Assembly (NCBI GenBank): GCA_903868145.1
Contig: CAIPTY010000093.1
Location: 19,271-83,270 of the forward strand
From: an uncultured Desulfuromonadales bacterium
GTDB lineage: Bacteria; Desulfobacterota; Desulfuromonadia; Geobacterales; Pseudopelobacteraceae
Direction of reading: 5' to 3'
Length of the DNA: 64,000 nucleotides
The notes below the pieces were generated by a model, which saw only the letters and a list, made by a program, of their open reading frames with translations, made no database searches and had not been told where the DNA came from. How positions within the stretch are numbered: the stretch's first letter is position 1; each line of letters starts with the position of its first letter. The position numbers and the translations under genes are program-made. Shown here in pieces: positions 25,315-34,228 of the stretch.

Positions 25315-26505
25315 CTACCGACTGGAGCGGACCGGCCAGACAAATTGGCTATAGGTCTTATTGTCGCCATCAATGTCGCCGTCGCCCATATCGACTCCCC
25401 ATGCATCCGACGGACTGTCTGCACTGGTGGATGCGGACCAATAATAGACAGCCTGAACATTGGTAAAACCAAGACCGGCGAGCCATGTGGCCTGATTCAA
25501 CTGCGCATGATCGACGAGCGAACTCAGCTCGATCCTATTTGGGAGGCGCCAGTCGGCAAAACCAAGATAGATGTTTGTATTCAGGCACTTAACATAGTCG
25601 AGTGATGCCTGCCAATTCTTCGTAGTCGCCGGAGTACAGGCTGTGGGACCGGGAGCATTGGCGTCTTTCGACCAGATAAGGCCGGTGAGATTGTCCCGAA
25701 TGCTTCCATTTGTCACGTCGGTGAAGCGGAGTTTCGGCCAAATTGCTCCCTTGAGCGTGTCGCCGTCCTGACCGGTGCCGGTACAAGCTAGTATCGCACC
25801 AGTTGAGTCGTAACAGTGTGTTTGGCCGGTACGTGGCAATAGATAAGCAAATGTTCCTGACTGTGCGGAGCGAACCGCCCAGGCATAGCCGTAGTCGGAC
25901 TTATCATTGCCATCGACATCTCCCACGACCATGCCGACCCCCCACGCACTCGAAGGTCCGTCGGCAGCGGACGACGAGGACCAATACCAGGCTTCGGCCT
26001 GAACGCCGCTGAACCCCTGCCCGATGAGCCACAGGCTGGTATCCGATTGTGACGTATTGACAAGGCTCCGGAGTTCCAGCACATTCGGGAGACGCCAGTC
26101 AGTGAAGCCAAGGAAGCCGGAGGTGTTGAGACACGTTACGTAGTCAAGAGCCGCCTGCCAGTTTTTTATCGTTGCGGGGGTACAGGCTGCGGGTCCGGGG
26201 GCATTGGCGTCCCAGGTCCAGATGAGGCCGGTATTATTGTCGAGCAGGGTGCCGTTGCTCTGGCCGGTAAATCTTGGGGTTGCCCATGCTCCGCCTTTGT
26301 GCAGTTCACCATCCTGGCCGGTACCGGCACAGGAGATGATCGCCCCTGCGGCGTCATAACAGAGGGTCTGGCCGGTCTTCTGGAAATTGATGACAGCAGG
26401 TTGCTCAGTCGGCGTAACCGTCGGGGTTACCGTTGCTGCCTGCTCGCCACAGGCATTGAATAGCAAGAGTATCAGAGCAAACAGGACGATATGTTTTGAT
26501 GTCAT
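25315..26505 (-). CDS. Lipoprotein with two DUF1566 (Lcl C-terminal) domains
   Basis: A signal peptide with lipobox FNAC precedes two tandem copies of a domain of about 170 residues. Each copy begins with GQT-CYD-GAI, contains D-TGLIW, NWQA-LDYV-CLN, GF-DWRLPN and ends with WSS/WSA plus W-VRS. This is the DUF1566 (Lcl_C) fold, a relative of C-type-lectin-like FGly-sulfatase domains, usually on surface proteins. The likely start is ATG 26505 rather than an upstream codon, because it gives a proper lipoprotein signal. Ligand unknown. Confidence 0.82.
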   Translation of the reverse strand: MTSKHIVLFALILLLFNACGEQAATVTPTVTPTEQPAVINFQKTGQTLCYDAAGAIISCAGTGQDGELHKGGAWATPRFTGQSNGTLLDNNTGLIWTWDANAPGPAACTPATIKNWQAALDYVTCLNTSGFLGFTDWRLPNVLELRSLVNTSQSDTSLWLIGQGFSGVQAEAWYWSSSSAADGPSSAWGVGMVVGDVDGNDKSDYGYAWAVRSAQSGTFAYLLPRTGQTHCYDSTGAILACTGTGQDGDTLKGAIWPKLRFTDVTNGSIRDNLTGLIWSKDANAPGPTACTPATTKNWQASLDYVKCLNTNIYLGFADWRLPNRIELSSLVDHAQLNQATWLAGLGFTNVQAVYYWSASTSADSPSDAWGVDMGDGDIDGDNKTYSQFVWPVRSSR

Positions 26506-26622
26506 TATATTCAACCTTCCGGTGTCTTTCTGAACAATTAAAAGCGATTGCACTGAGGGTGAATGCCATACGCCGTTACGCTAAAACGCTATAAATGTAA
26601 TTTCCGAAGCCTCAAAATAGAA

Positions 26623-29169
26623 CTAACGCTGCCAAAGAATATGTCTCTCTTCAAGAGGAATGGCCACTCCCAGACAATATGGAATGACGCGCGCAGTGAA
26701 ATCCCCGGCAGGACGAGTCGCCGGTGCCTGAACGTTATACACATATCCATGCTCTGCACCTACCAACTGACGGTCGAGGACCATCTCCAGCCGGACTGGA
26801 TTTCCGCCGTCAGTCTCCTCGGCATACAACTCGACACGCACCGCATCAGGGTCAATCCCATTGAGATATACCTGAGCTTCAAACAGGTGCCACTGATTGG
26901 GAGTTTCCACTGCCATGTCGCCAAAACGCACATGCACCCAATTGTCACGTACCATGTGGTGCCACCGAACCATCCGCACACCCGCCTCCCCATGCAGGGC
27001 GGCACGCTCGCCATATGCCGTGGCAGCCGGGATATAATAGCGTTCGGCATACTCACGCACCGTGCGGCTGGCGGAGTAGATCGGGGTCAGCCGCGCCATG
27101 CTTTCCCGCATGCGGGCCACCCAGGCTGTCGGAACGCCATCCGGGTTCCGGTTGTAAAATTCGGGGATAACCTCTTGTTCGAGTCGCTCGTACAGCGTCT
27201 CAGCCTCGGCTGCATCCCAGGCCGGATCATCGCCGTGTTCCGCACCATCCCCCAACGCCCATCCCACCTCCGGGGTATAGGCCTCGGCCCACCAGCCATC
27301 CAGTTCAGAAAGATTAATACCTCCATTGACAAGCACTTTCATACCGCTCGTGCCACATGCTTCCCAGGGCCGTCGGGGAGTGTTGATCCACACATCTACC
27401 CCCTGCACCAGATGCTCGCTCAAGTGCATGTTGTAATCACTGAGGAAGATCACATGGCGACGGACCTCGGGACGTTGGATGAAGCGCATCCACTGCTGAA
27501 TCATGGCCTGCCCGGCACGGTCCGCCGGATGGGCCTTGCCGGCGAGCACAAGTTGTACCGGGCGCTGGGGATCAGTCAACAGGCGCAGCAGTCGCTCAGG
27601 ATCATGCAGCAGCATGTTGGGCCGCTTGTAGGCGGCAAAACGCCGCGCAAAGCCCAGTGTCAATGCGTTGGGATCTAAGATATGGCGTGCCCCTTCAACG
27701 GTGCCGGGCGATGCGCCGGAGGCGGCCAGTTGTTCGGGTAAGCGCTCGCGGGCGTATTCCACAAAAGACTTGCTGGCGGCGATTCGAAATTGCCAGAGGG
27801 TGCTGTCAGGTACACTGCGAATGTCCTGCTCCAGGCATTCCGTTGTCCCCAGCCAGCGCTCTTTGCCACAGGCCCTTGTCCATAGTTCGTCGGCTGCTGC
27901 CGAATCCCAGGTCGGCATGTGGACACCATTTGTCACATGTCCAACCGGAATTTCATCATGGGGCCAGCCTGGGAAGAGCGGCTCAAACAGGTGCCGACTG
28001 ACCTTCCCATGCAAGCGGCTAACCCCATTCACCGCCCCGCTACCACGAATTGCCAGATACGCCATGTTGAAACACTCCGACTCGTCGTTCGGATTTTGGC
28101 GCCCCAGGGCCAGCAACTCGTGAAGTGTCAGGCCAAGACGCTTTTCCGCATACCGCCCCAAATATTGCTCCATGAGGGCTGGCTGGAAATGATCAAAACC
28201 GGCGGCCACCGCCGTATGAGTGGTAAAGAGGTTTCCTGCCCGCGTGACAGACAGGGCAACTGCGAAGGGCTGCCCGGTTTCTTCCATATAACAACAGGCT
28301 CGTTCCAACACGGCAAAGGCCGCATGTCCTTCATTCAGGTGACAGATTTCCGGCTGGAGGCCGAGTGCCCGGAGCAGCCTCCACCCCCCCATCCCGAGCA
28401 CCAGCTCCTGTTTCAGCCGCAATTCGGGCCCACCCCCATACAACTCGCTGGTGATCCCCCGATGGGCTGGAAAGTTAGCTGCGTCGTTGGTGTCAAGCAA
28501 ATACAGCTTTACTCGACCAACCTGAACCTGCCAGGTGCGCAGCCAGACCGAGTAACCGGGCAGAGCTATCTCCAGACGCAACCACTCGCCGTTCGGGTGG
28601 CGTAGCGGCGTGATCGGCAACTGTCCGGGGTCATTATAGGGAAAGAGGGCCTGTTGTTGGCCATCCTTGTCAATCACCTGACGAAAATAGCCTTGCTGGT
28701 AGAGCAGACCGACACCTATGACCGGCAGGCCCAGGTCGCTGGCGGCTTTAAGCTGATCACCGGCCACATTGCCGAGCCCACCCGAGTAAATGGGCAATGC
28801 CTCGCTCAACATGAATTCCATGCTGAAATACGCAACACAGGTCAGGGGAGCCAGAGGATAATTAAGCTGGAACCACGCGGGAGCCTCATCCGCCTGGGCC
28901 TTTGATTGTATAATGGCATCTATTTTCCTGCGGAAGACTGGATCGGCGAGCGCGCTCCTGATTTTCTCCCGGGAGACCGTCTGCAGGACATCGCATGGAT
29001 GATGCGTCAGGTCCCACAGTACCGGGTCCAGATGCCGCCAAAGCTCGTCGGCGCCGTGGTTCCACGACCAGCGCATATCCAGTGCCAGCTCGACCAGGGA
29101 ATTGAATCCCTCGACATCCTCTGGGAAGAGGCTGCAAATGGGGTGGCTGAGTAGGTTTTGTTCGCTCAT
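26623..29169 (-). CDS. glgP: Alpha-glucan phosphorylase
   Basis: This 848-residue GT35 phosphorylase is of the shorter bacterial (Thermus/maltodextrin) type. It releases glucose-1-phosphate from glycogen using pyridoxal phosphate. Landmarks are VAYFSMEF near residue 115, the GGLGNVAGDQLKAASDLG block, HLNEGHAAF, VTNGVHMPTW, FARRFAAYKRP and the PLP-site block PRRPWEACGTSGMK. A DUF3417-like N-terminal segment is present. I chose ATG 29169, behind AAGGAAC, and discarded about 96 upstream codons with no similarity. Together with the branching enzyme at 21717 it points to glycogen turnover. Confidence 0.9.
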   Translation of the reverse strand: MSEQNLLSHPICSLFPEDVEGFNSLVELALDMRWSWNHGADELWRHLDPVLWDLTHHPCDVLQTVSREKIRSALADPVFRRKIDAIIQSKAQADEAPAWFQLNYPLAPLTCVAYFSMEFMLSEALPIYSGGLGNVAGDQLKAASDLGLPVIGVGLLYQQGYFRQVIDKDGQQQALFPYNDPGQLPITPLRHPNGEWLRLEIALPGYSVWLRTWQVQVGRVKLYLLDTNDAANFPAHRGITSELYGGGPELRLKQELVLGMGGWRLLRALGLQPEICHLNEGHAAFAVLERACCYMEETGQPFAVALSVTRAGNLFTTHTAVAAGFDHFQPALMEQYLGRYAEKRLGLTLHELLALGRQNPNDESECFNMAYLAIRGSGAVNGVSRLHGKVSRHLFEPLFPGWPHDEIPVGHVTNGVHMPTWDSAAADELWTRACGKERWLGTTECLEQDIRSVPDSTLWQFRIAASKSFVEYARERLPEQLAASGASPGTVEGARHILDPNALTLGFARRFAAYKRPNMLLHDPERLLRLLTDPQRPVQLVLAGKAHPADRAGQAMIQQWMRFIQRPEVRRHVIFLSDYNMHLSEHLVQGVDVWINTPRRPWEACGTSGMKVLVNGGINLSELDGWWAEAYTPEVGWALGDGAEHGDDPAWDAAEAETLYERLEQEVIPEFYNRNPDGVPTAWVARMRESMARLTPIYSASRTVREYAERYYIPAATAYGERAALHGEAGVRMVRWHHMVRDNWVHVRFGDMAVETPNQWHLFEAQVYLNGIDPDAVRVELYAEETDGGNPVRLEMVLDRQLVGAEHGYVYNVQAPATRPAGDFTARVIPYCLGVAIPLEERHILWQR

Positions 29170-29258
29170 GGATGTTCCTTCGGATGCAGGCAAACCATCT
29201 TTGGTTAGCTCAAAAATGCCAATAATCGCACCTACTCCAGCGGACGTAGGTCCTACGG

Positions 29259-29957
29259 CTACAAAACTGCGGCACCGAAGAGTTTGCCGACGCCAGCCGT
29301 GATCCCCATTGCCAGCGCTCCCCAGAAGACGACACGCACGGCGCCCTTGATAATAGAGGCACCGCCAGCGTATGCGGCGGTTCCACCAAGTATGACTAAA
29401 GCTACAAGAGTTGTTGCGTACGAGACTTGAACAATCAGGGTCTTGGGCGCCAGCCACGCAGTTGCAAGCGGTATAATCGCCCCTGCAACAAAGGAACTCG
29501 CGGAAGACAATGCAGCCTGGATCGGCCGTGCCCGCAGAGTTTCCGTAATGCCAAGTTCATCGCGGGCATGTGCTCCAAGGGCGTCACTGGACATCAACTT
29601 TTCTGCTACAAGCCGTGCCAGCGCTTGATCAAGCCCACGGTTAACATAAATTGCGGTCAGCTCGGTAAGTTCGCTTTCCGGTTCAATTTCCAACTCGCGT
29701 TTTTCCCTTTCGAGATCTGCCGCTTCAGTGTCGGCTTGCGACTGAACCGATACATACTCTCCGGCCGCCATTGACATGGCTCCGGCAACCAGACCGGCCA
29801 CACCTGTCAACAGAATATTGTGGTGAGCGGCTCCGGAAGCTGCTACGCCAACGACGAGACTTGCTACCGATATGGTTCCATCATTCGCACCGAGCACGGC
29901 AGCACGAAGCCAGTTGATTCGGCTTGTATTGTGGAACTCCCTCTGTATGTGTACCAT
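29259..29957 (-). CDS. VIT1/CCC1 family transporter
   Basis: The 232-residue inner-membrane protein matches the VIT1/CCC1 family. It shows INWLRAAVLGANDGTISVASLVVGV at the N-terminus, GAMSMAAGEYVSVQSQ after helix 2, an acidic cytoplasmic loop (metal-binding domain, residues about 75-140) and three C-terminal helices. Relatives move Fe2+ or Mn2+. The start was set at ATG 29957, behind AAAGGAG. It lies 90 bases upstream of the glgP start on the same strand; a functional link is not obvious. Confidence 0.88.
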   Translation of the reverse strand: MVHIQREFHNTSRINWLRAAVLGANDGTISVASLVVGVAASGAAHHNILLTGVAGLVAGAMSMAAGEYVSVQSQADTEAADLEREKRELEIEPESELTELTAIYVNRGLDQALARLVAEKLMSSDALGAHARDELGITETLRARPIQAALSSASSFVAGAIIPLATAWLAPKTLIVQVSYATTLVALVILGGTAAYAGGASIIKGAVRVVFWGALAMGITAGVGKLFGAAVL

Positions 29958-30095
29958 CGACAAAATCTCCTTTATGCTGACCTTTTCAATGCTGACGCAG
30001 GAAGCATAACTCGGTGCGGAGATGATCTACTTCTTCTATCAGGTTGAATAAATTAAAATTACCGAGTGCACAGGGTCTTTTCAGAAATTCATATC

Positions 30096-30875
30096 TCAGG
30101 TTTTCGGTTTTTCCCCGAGTCTTTCAAAGACCTTCATCAGTTCAATGGGAAGCGGGAAAAGAATAGTGCTGTTCTTTTCCACAGCAATCTCAGTAAGCGT
30201 TTGCAGGTAGCGCATTTGCATAGCAGCAGGGTTCTGGCTTAGGGTGTTGGCGGCTTCCAGTAGCTGTTGACTGGCAAGGAGTTCGCCTTCGGCGGCAATA
30301 ACCTTGGCACGTTTTTCCCGTTCGGCCTCGGCCTGCTTTCCCATGGCGCGCTGAATCTGTTCAGGAAGGTCAACACTCTTAAGTTCAACTGCAGAGACCT
30401 GGATGCCCCATGGTTCGGTAGAGGAATCAATAATCTCTCGGAGTCTCAGGCTGAGTTTTTCACGATCCGCCAGCAGTTCGTCCAGTGTTACCTCACCGAG
30501 AATGGATCTCAGAGTGGTTTGCGCAATCTGGCTGGTTGCATAGTTGTAGTCCTCCACGCCGAGGATAGCCTGTTTGGCGTCCATTACCTTGAAGTAAACA
30601 ACAGCGCTAACCTTCAGACTCACATTATCGCGAGTGATGATATCCTGGCTCGGCACATCCAGAACTACGGTACGAAGGCTGATACACACGGCTGTCTGAA
30701 ATGGGCGGAAGACGAAGACGAGACCAGGGCCCTTGGGTTCCTTGTTCACCTTGCCGAGTGTGAACACCACCAAGCGTTCATACTCATTCACCACCTTGAG
30801 GCAGCTCGCAAGCCAGGCGAATGGGATAAGAATGAATGGTGCGATGCTGAATATTGTGTTGTAAAGTGCAGACAT
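30096..30875 (-). CDS. Slipin (SPFH/stomatin-like membrane protein)
   Basis: The 259-residue protein has an N-terminal hairpin membrane anchor (residues about 6-26), then the SPFH domain (VNEYERLVVFTLGKV, GPGLVFVFRPF, VPSQDIITRDNVSL, ATSQIAQTTLRSILGEVTLDELL) and a coiled-coil tail (GKQAEAEREKRAKVIAAEGE). Slipins organise membrane microdomains. Many are paired with an NfeD protease, but no NfeD gene lies next to this one. Confidence 0.9.
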   Translation of the reverse strand: MSALYNTIFSIAPFILIPFAWLASCLKVVNEYERLVVFTLGKVNKEPKGPGLVFVFRPFQTAVCISLRTVVLDVPSQDIITRDNVSLKVSAVVYFKVMDAKQAILGVEDYNYATSQIAQTTLRSILGEVTLDELLADREKLSLRLREIIDSSTEPWGIQVSAVELKSVDLPEQIQRAMGKQAEAEREKRAKVIAAEGELLASQQLLEAANTLSQNPAAMQMRYLQTLTEIAVEKNSTILFPLPIELMKVFERLGEKPKT

Positions 30876-30932
30876 GCTTGCCTCCGGAAAGATTGAAAGA
30901 TTGATTCTAATTGCAGTGTGATGACTATTATA

Positions 30933-30967
30933 AATTTAGCCTCTGAAATGGGTTCAGAGGCTAAATT
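30933..30967 (-). terminator. Long perfect hairpin after the 47-codon gene
   Basis: A 15-bp perfect stem (30933-30947 with 30953-30967) has a five-base loop. It lies 23 bases after the stop of the small minus-strand gene at 30991 and before the slipin start, so it probably separates their transcripts. Confidence 0.6.
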
Positions 30968-30990
30968 GTGATCCAATTTCGGGGATATTC

Positions 30991-31134
30991 TTATTTACGC
31001 CGGTCAGCACCGGAAGCACTGACTTTCGGTTTGTCTGAACATGGTGCCTTGTCTTTGCAAGCACACAGAGATTTATCTTTCTCTGCTCCTGTAACAGGCG
31101 CTTTCGGTTTGTGCTCGTCTTTGTCGTGGCTCAT
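30991..31134 (-). CDS. Very small Lys/Cys-rich protein
   Basis: A 47-codon gene starts at ATG 31134 behind a strong AAAAAAGGAG box. The product is hydrophilic, lysine-rich (12 of 47) and has three cysteines in LCACKDKAPC. It also carries the acidic-basic start MSHDKDEHK. No homologous family is recognised. A strong hairpin follows its stop, which supports a real transcription unit. A metal-binding or stress role is a guess. Confidence 0.6.
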   Translation of the reverse strand: MSHDKDEHKPKAPVTGAEKDKSLCACKDKAPCSDKPKVSASGADRRK

Positions 31135-31425
31135 AATTTATTCTCCTTTTTTGGCATCCCCTCTTTCTATCTGGTTGTTTGAAAAGCATCTATCGAGCCA
31201 GAAAAGGACCACCGGCAATATAAGTGTAACTTGCTATTTATAAAGGCAAATATAAATAATTTTTTGGTGGTATTTAAAACAATATTTCAATAAATCCTGC
31301 AAAGTCTAACAGAAGCACCAAATACGACAGATTCCATTACTCATTGGTGGCCTGCCTTCATCTCTTTCTTTTCATGCATGCTCCCAGATCAATCAACGGA
31401 CAGTGCCATGCCTCGTTTTAATAAT

Positions 31426-32244
31426 TTAATTTAGGCATTTAACACTCTTTTTAGAGTGTAGTGAGCGCTTTACACGCTCTGCCGGGTCCTGGCGGTAGTA
31501 GTTGCTAAGAATGTGGTAAAGCTCATGGGCGTTTTCATGTAGAGTTACTGGTCTGTCAAAGAATTCCTCGGTGGCAACTGCAAAAAACTCGGCCGCGTTT
31601 CGAGCACCATAAGCATCCACAAAACTTTTGTGCCCTTGTGAAGCTGTCCGTTGTAAATGCACGAATTCATGGGTGCATACAGATATCCAGTCGGCTAACT
31701 GCTCACGATCAGCAAGCGGCGGCGTACCGTCGGCAGCTCCGTCGAGCATGTCAAGTTTGTGCGCAAATTCGTGGTAGACAACGTTGTGTCCCTGTTCGGG
31801 GTGTCGCGCACCTCGGAGGACAGCATCCCACACCAGTATTACCGAGCCGTGCGTGAAGGCCTGGCCGACAATTGGCCGGCTAGGCTCTACCGGGGCGACC
31901 ACATGTTCAAAGACACCTGTCTGACGCTCGGGGATCATTATGGTGGTTGGGTAGACAAGGATTGACTCCACGTTGCGATAGTAATCGTGCGGGAGACCCA
32001 ATTGTAGCAGACAGGCCTGGGCCGCTATGGTTACACGGATTTCGTCAGTAAGTTCAAGACCGCCGCACCCCTCCCACAATTTCTCATCCAAAAACACCTG
32101 CACCATAGCACGCAACTCTTCACGTTCGCCCTCATCCAGTACCCTGAAGTGGACCACATTAGCGTACAGGAAGGCATCCCACTCTGGTGGGAATCGTCGC
32201 TTGCGCACTTCTGCCCGACGATAGTCACGTAGCCAGTGAAACAT
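31426..32244 (-). CDS. mtfA: MtfA-type zinc peptidase (M90 family)
   Basis: The 272-residue cytoplasmic protein has the M90 signature H158-E159-F-A-H162 and a downstream glutamate in NAAEFFAVATEEFF as probable third zinc ligand. Other family landmarks are the FPPEW start, RVTIAAQACLLQLG and SVILVWDAVLRG. In E. coli, MtfA binds the repressor Mlc and has aminopeptidase activity; here only the family is supported. The length is normal. Confidence 0.9.
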   Translation of the reverse strand: MFHWLRDYRRAEVRKRRFPPEWDAFLYANVVHFRVLDEGEREELRAMVQVFLDEKLWEGCGGLELTDEIRVTIAAQACLLQLGLPHDYYRNVESILVYPTTIMIPERQTGVFEHVVAPVEPSRPIVGQAFTHGSVILVWDAVLRGARHPEQGHNVVYHEFAHKLDMLDGAADGTPPLADREQLADWISVCTHEFVHLQRTASQGHKSFVDAYGARNAAEFFAVATEEFFDRPVTLHENAHELYHILSNYYRQDPAERVKRSLHSKKSVKCLN

Positions 32245-32452
32245 GCTTGAGACACTCCTTGATACAGATCCAGTTTAGCATTGCCCCATAATCAGCAATT
32301 GAAACAGGGATACATGAGAATTCTTGACTTGATGAAAACCTGGGAATGGAACCGTATGAGTTCAAATTATCCGCAGAATTATGCATCATACAAGACTGAC
32401 AATCGACTATCCTTTGCAGCATTCAGGAAATGCAGTATCATATAAATTAGGG

Positions 32453-32481
32453 AAAAAAGGGCGCATTGCAGTGCGCCCTTT
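32453..32481 (-). terminator. Intrinsic terminator of the 49-codon membrane protein gene
   Basis: AAAGGGCGCA (32456-32465) pairs with TGCGCCCTTT (32472-32481). On the minus strand the stem is followed by a run of T. It lies 34 bases after the stop codon at 32515. Confidence 0.75.
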
Positions 32482-32514
32482 CTGTACAGGATATTGAGTC
32501 ATGTTCTTTGAACT

Positions 32515-32664
32515 TTACAGAACTTTGCGTCCCTGAATAACTCGTAGCAGCACTACGATAATTGCAATTACGAGCAGGACATGGATCAGCCCTCCCATCG
32601 TATAGGCAGTTACCATTCCCAAAAGCCAGAGTATTATCAGGACTATACAGATTGTCCACAGCAT
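32515..32664 (-). CDS. Very small membrane protein (lmo0937/DUF5670 type)
   Basis: A 49-codon gene starts at ATG 32664, six bases after a GGAGG box. The product begins MLWTI, has two hydrophobic stretches separated by YTMGGLIH and ends with RVIQGRKVL. This is the pattern of the tiny lmo0937/DUF5670 membrane proteins that often sit among stress genes. It has its own intrinsic terminator. It lies between a BON-domain lipoprotein gene and mtfA. Confidence 0.75.
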   Translation of the reverse strand: MLWTICIVLIILWLLGMVTAYTMGGLIHVLLVIAIIVVLLRVIQGRKVL

Positions 32665-32740
32665 AACTTCCCTCCACATCTATCGTTTTGGCAGGGGTAA
32701 ACCTCTGCCTAATCAGCATCGTAATAAACCGTCATCAAAA

Positions 32741-32771
32741 AATTAAAACCCGCCGGAACGGGTTTTAATTT
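32741..32771 (-). terminator. Intrinsic terminator after the BON lipoprotein gene
   Basis: AAATTAAAACC (32741-32751) pairs with GGTTTTAATTT (32761-32771). On the minus strand a T-rich stretch follows. It lies 17 bases downstream of the BON gene stop. Confidence 0.7.
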
Positions 32772-32787
32772 AGCGTGGGGTTTACCG

Positions 32788-33102
32788 CTATTTTATGACC
32801 AGATCGTTTTCAACCCTGATAACACCGACGACACCTCTGGCAACTTCACCAGCCATTGAAACACTCTGGGCTGAATCGACAAAACCACTTAATTGAACAA
32901 CCTGCTGGTAGGTTTTAACACTGATCTGAAGCATTTTAAGTGTTGTTTCTTTGAAGATGGCAGCTTTTACTTTTGTTGTGATAACGGAGTCATCTACATA
33001 CTCACCAGTACTTTCATGCTTTGGGGTTGCAGCACATGCCGACAGTAGCGTAATCAATCCGATGCAGAGCATTAACTGTTTGATACGATGAAGTTTAGAC
33101 AT
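32788..33102 (-). CDS. BON-domain lipoprotein
   Basis: The 104-residue product has a lipoprotein signal (ITLLSAC) and one BON domain (DDSVITTKVKAAIFKE, then VVQLSGFVDSAQSV and V-NDLVIK). BON domains, as in OsmY and DolP, bind phospholipid and act at the envelope. It lies 21 bases downstream of the DUF2959 gene and is probably co-transcribed with it. An osmotic or envelope-stress role is inferred from the family. Confidence 0.85.
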   Translation of the reverse strand: MSKLHRIKQLMLCIGLITLLSACAATPKHESTGEYVDDSVITTKVKAAIFKETTLKMLQISVKTYQQVVQLSGFVDSAQSVSMAGEVARGVVGVIRVENDLVIK

Positions 33103-33123
33103 TAGTTCTTCTCCTTTTATATT

Positions 33124-33771
33124 CTATTTTTTCCCTTTGTATAATTCGGCCTTGATATCATCAAGTGCTTCGATTACCGGCCTAAGAGACGCTTTGAGAG
33201 CAACCAGATTTTTGACTGATTTCTTCGCAACGGGAACAATTGCTTCAACACCTTTAGGTGTCAAGTCGGTAGAGAGATACTTCTGAATTTCCTTAAGGTC
33301 CGTCAGATAATCATGGTAAGTTGCTTTGATTCCAGCCGATGCAGCAGGTACGCGAGCATAGATATCAGCCAGTTTGTTGCGGCGTTCTGAGCTGAGTTCT
33401 CGAATTTCTTCATTACTAAAGGCATCGCCCTGTTTTTCCCATTCCGAAAAATACTCCTTACTTTGCGCCTTCATTTCATCTGTCCGCTTAATCACACGTT
33501 TACCTTCGCTATCAAGCCTGGTGACATTATCTGTGTAACTGTCGAATGAATTTTTCAGATCAGGATTTCCTGCAACAACAAGTGCATCAAGTGATGCAGA
33601 AGTTGCATCAATTTGAATAATCATTTTCCTGATCTCGCTGTCTACGTCTTTGATTGAGTTGGATGTATTTACGGACCGGTCCATACCGGTAGTAGCACAA
33701 CCGCCCAGAAACGTTAAAGCACTGAACAGAAGTAAGCTGAGTAAAGCCAGTGAATGTTTTTCAAATTTCAT
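33124..33771 (-). CDS. DUF2959-like lipoprotein
   Basis: The 215-residue product has a lipobox (FLGGC) and a long helical, coiled-coil-like mature part. It matches my memory of the DUF2959 family: an N-terminal DVDSEIRKMI helix, KRTDEMKAQSKEYFSEWEKQ in the middle and a C-terminal LRPVIEALDDIKAEL helix. The function of the family is unknown. It is upstream of the BON lipoprotein gene in the same operon. A weak sigma-54-like site lies upstream at 33882. Confidence 0.7.
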   Translation of the reverse strand: MKFEKHSLALLSLLLFSALTFLGGCATTGMDRSVNTSNSIKDVDSEIRKMIIQIDATSASLDALVVAGNPDLKNSFDSYTDNVTRLDSEGKRVIKRTDEMKAQSKEYFSEWEKQGDAFSNEEIRELSSERRNKLADIYARVPAASAGIKATYHDYLTDLKEIQKYLSTDLTPKGVEAIVPVAKKSVKNLVALKASLRPVIEALDDIKAELYKGKK

Positions 33772-33881
33772 GATGTTCTCCTTTGTTATTCGTGAGTGGT
33801 TAATAAACAGTCATTGCATCCCTCTAGTCAGAACCTTCAAGAACGACTAATCGCGATAGTCATCAGATGAATCCTGATATC

Positions 33882-33896
33882 GCAATAAGCCGGCCA
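33882..33896 (-). promoter_or_regulatory. Weak sigma-54-like site upstream of the DUF2959 gene
   Basis: On the minus strand the sequence is TGGCCG-GCTTA-TTGC. The GG and GC pairs have the correct ten-base spacing, but the -24 element deviates at two bases. It lies 111 bases upstream of ATG 33771. Confidence 0.25.
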
Positions 33897-34101
33897 AGAT
33901 CAGATGCCTGCACTGTTTGTTAGACTTGCTTTTTAATACAGGATGTTGGGTTGTCTGATGGGAGCAATCAAGGTGTGGTGAAAGGGTATGTATGACCTCA
34001 ATATTTGGTGGAACCTCAAAATACGGAGGGAATTGATTTACTGTTTTTACAACCTTACAACCAAGTAAAATTTGTTTATATTAATATTTTAGCAATTCCA
34101 C
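33897..34101. other. Intergenic stretch without visible gene
   Basis: This is the middle of a gap of about 800 bases between divergent genes. I see no coding frame with a ribosome-binding site, no tRNA and no clear hairpin. The regulatory elements lie on either side of it (33882, 34102 and 34229). Confidence 0.5.
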
Positions 34102-34135
34102 TCGTCATATATGGCAAAAATGCTAAATACAACAG
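34102..34135 (+). promoter_or_regulatory. Tandem operator pair upstream of the TonB-receptor sigma-54 promoter
   Basis: The sites are TCGTCATATATGGCAA (34102-34117) and ATGCTAAATACAACAG (34120-34135), 18 bases apart. They start 127 and 109 bases upstream of the -24 element at 34229, as at the other three promoters. Confidence 0.55.
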
Positions 34136-34228
34136 ATCTTGTGTACGGAATTATGTGCCTCTGCCTATATATTCCATTTAACATCAATCACATCAGGCAA
34201 TTACAATAAAGTATTTATCAGTATTATT

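Noticed and set aside
26563..28605. Long plus-strand frames opposite glgP
   Set aside because: They are antisense shadows of a clear phosphorylase gene, with no ribosome-binding site or recognisable protein.
29170..29457. N-terminal extension of glgP
   Set aside because: The extra 96 residues show no similarity to phosphorylases and overlap the VIT1-type gene; ATG 29169 has a good ribosome-binding site.
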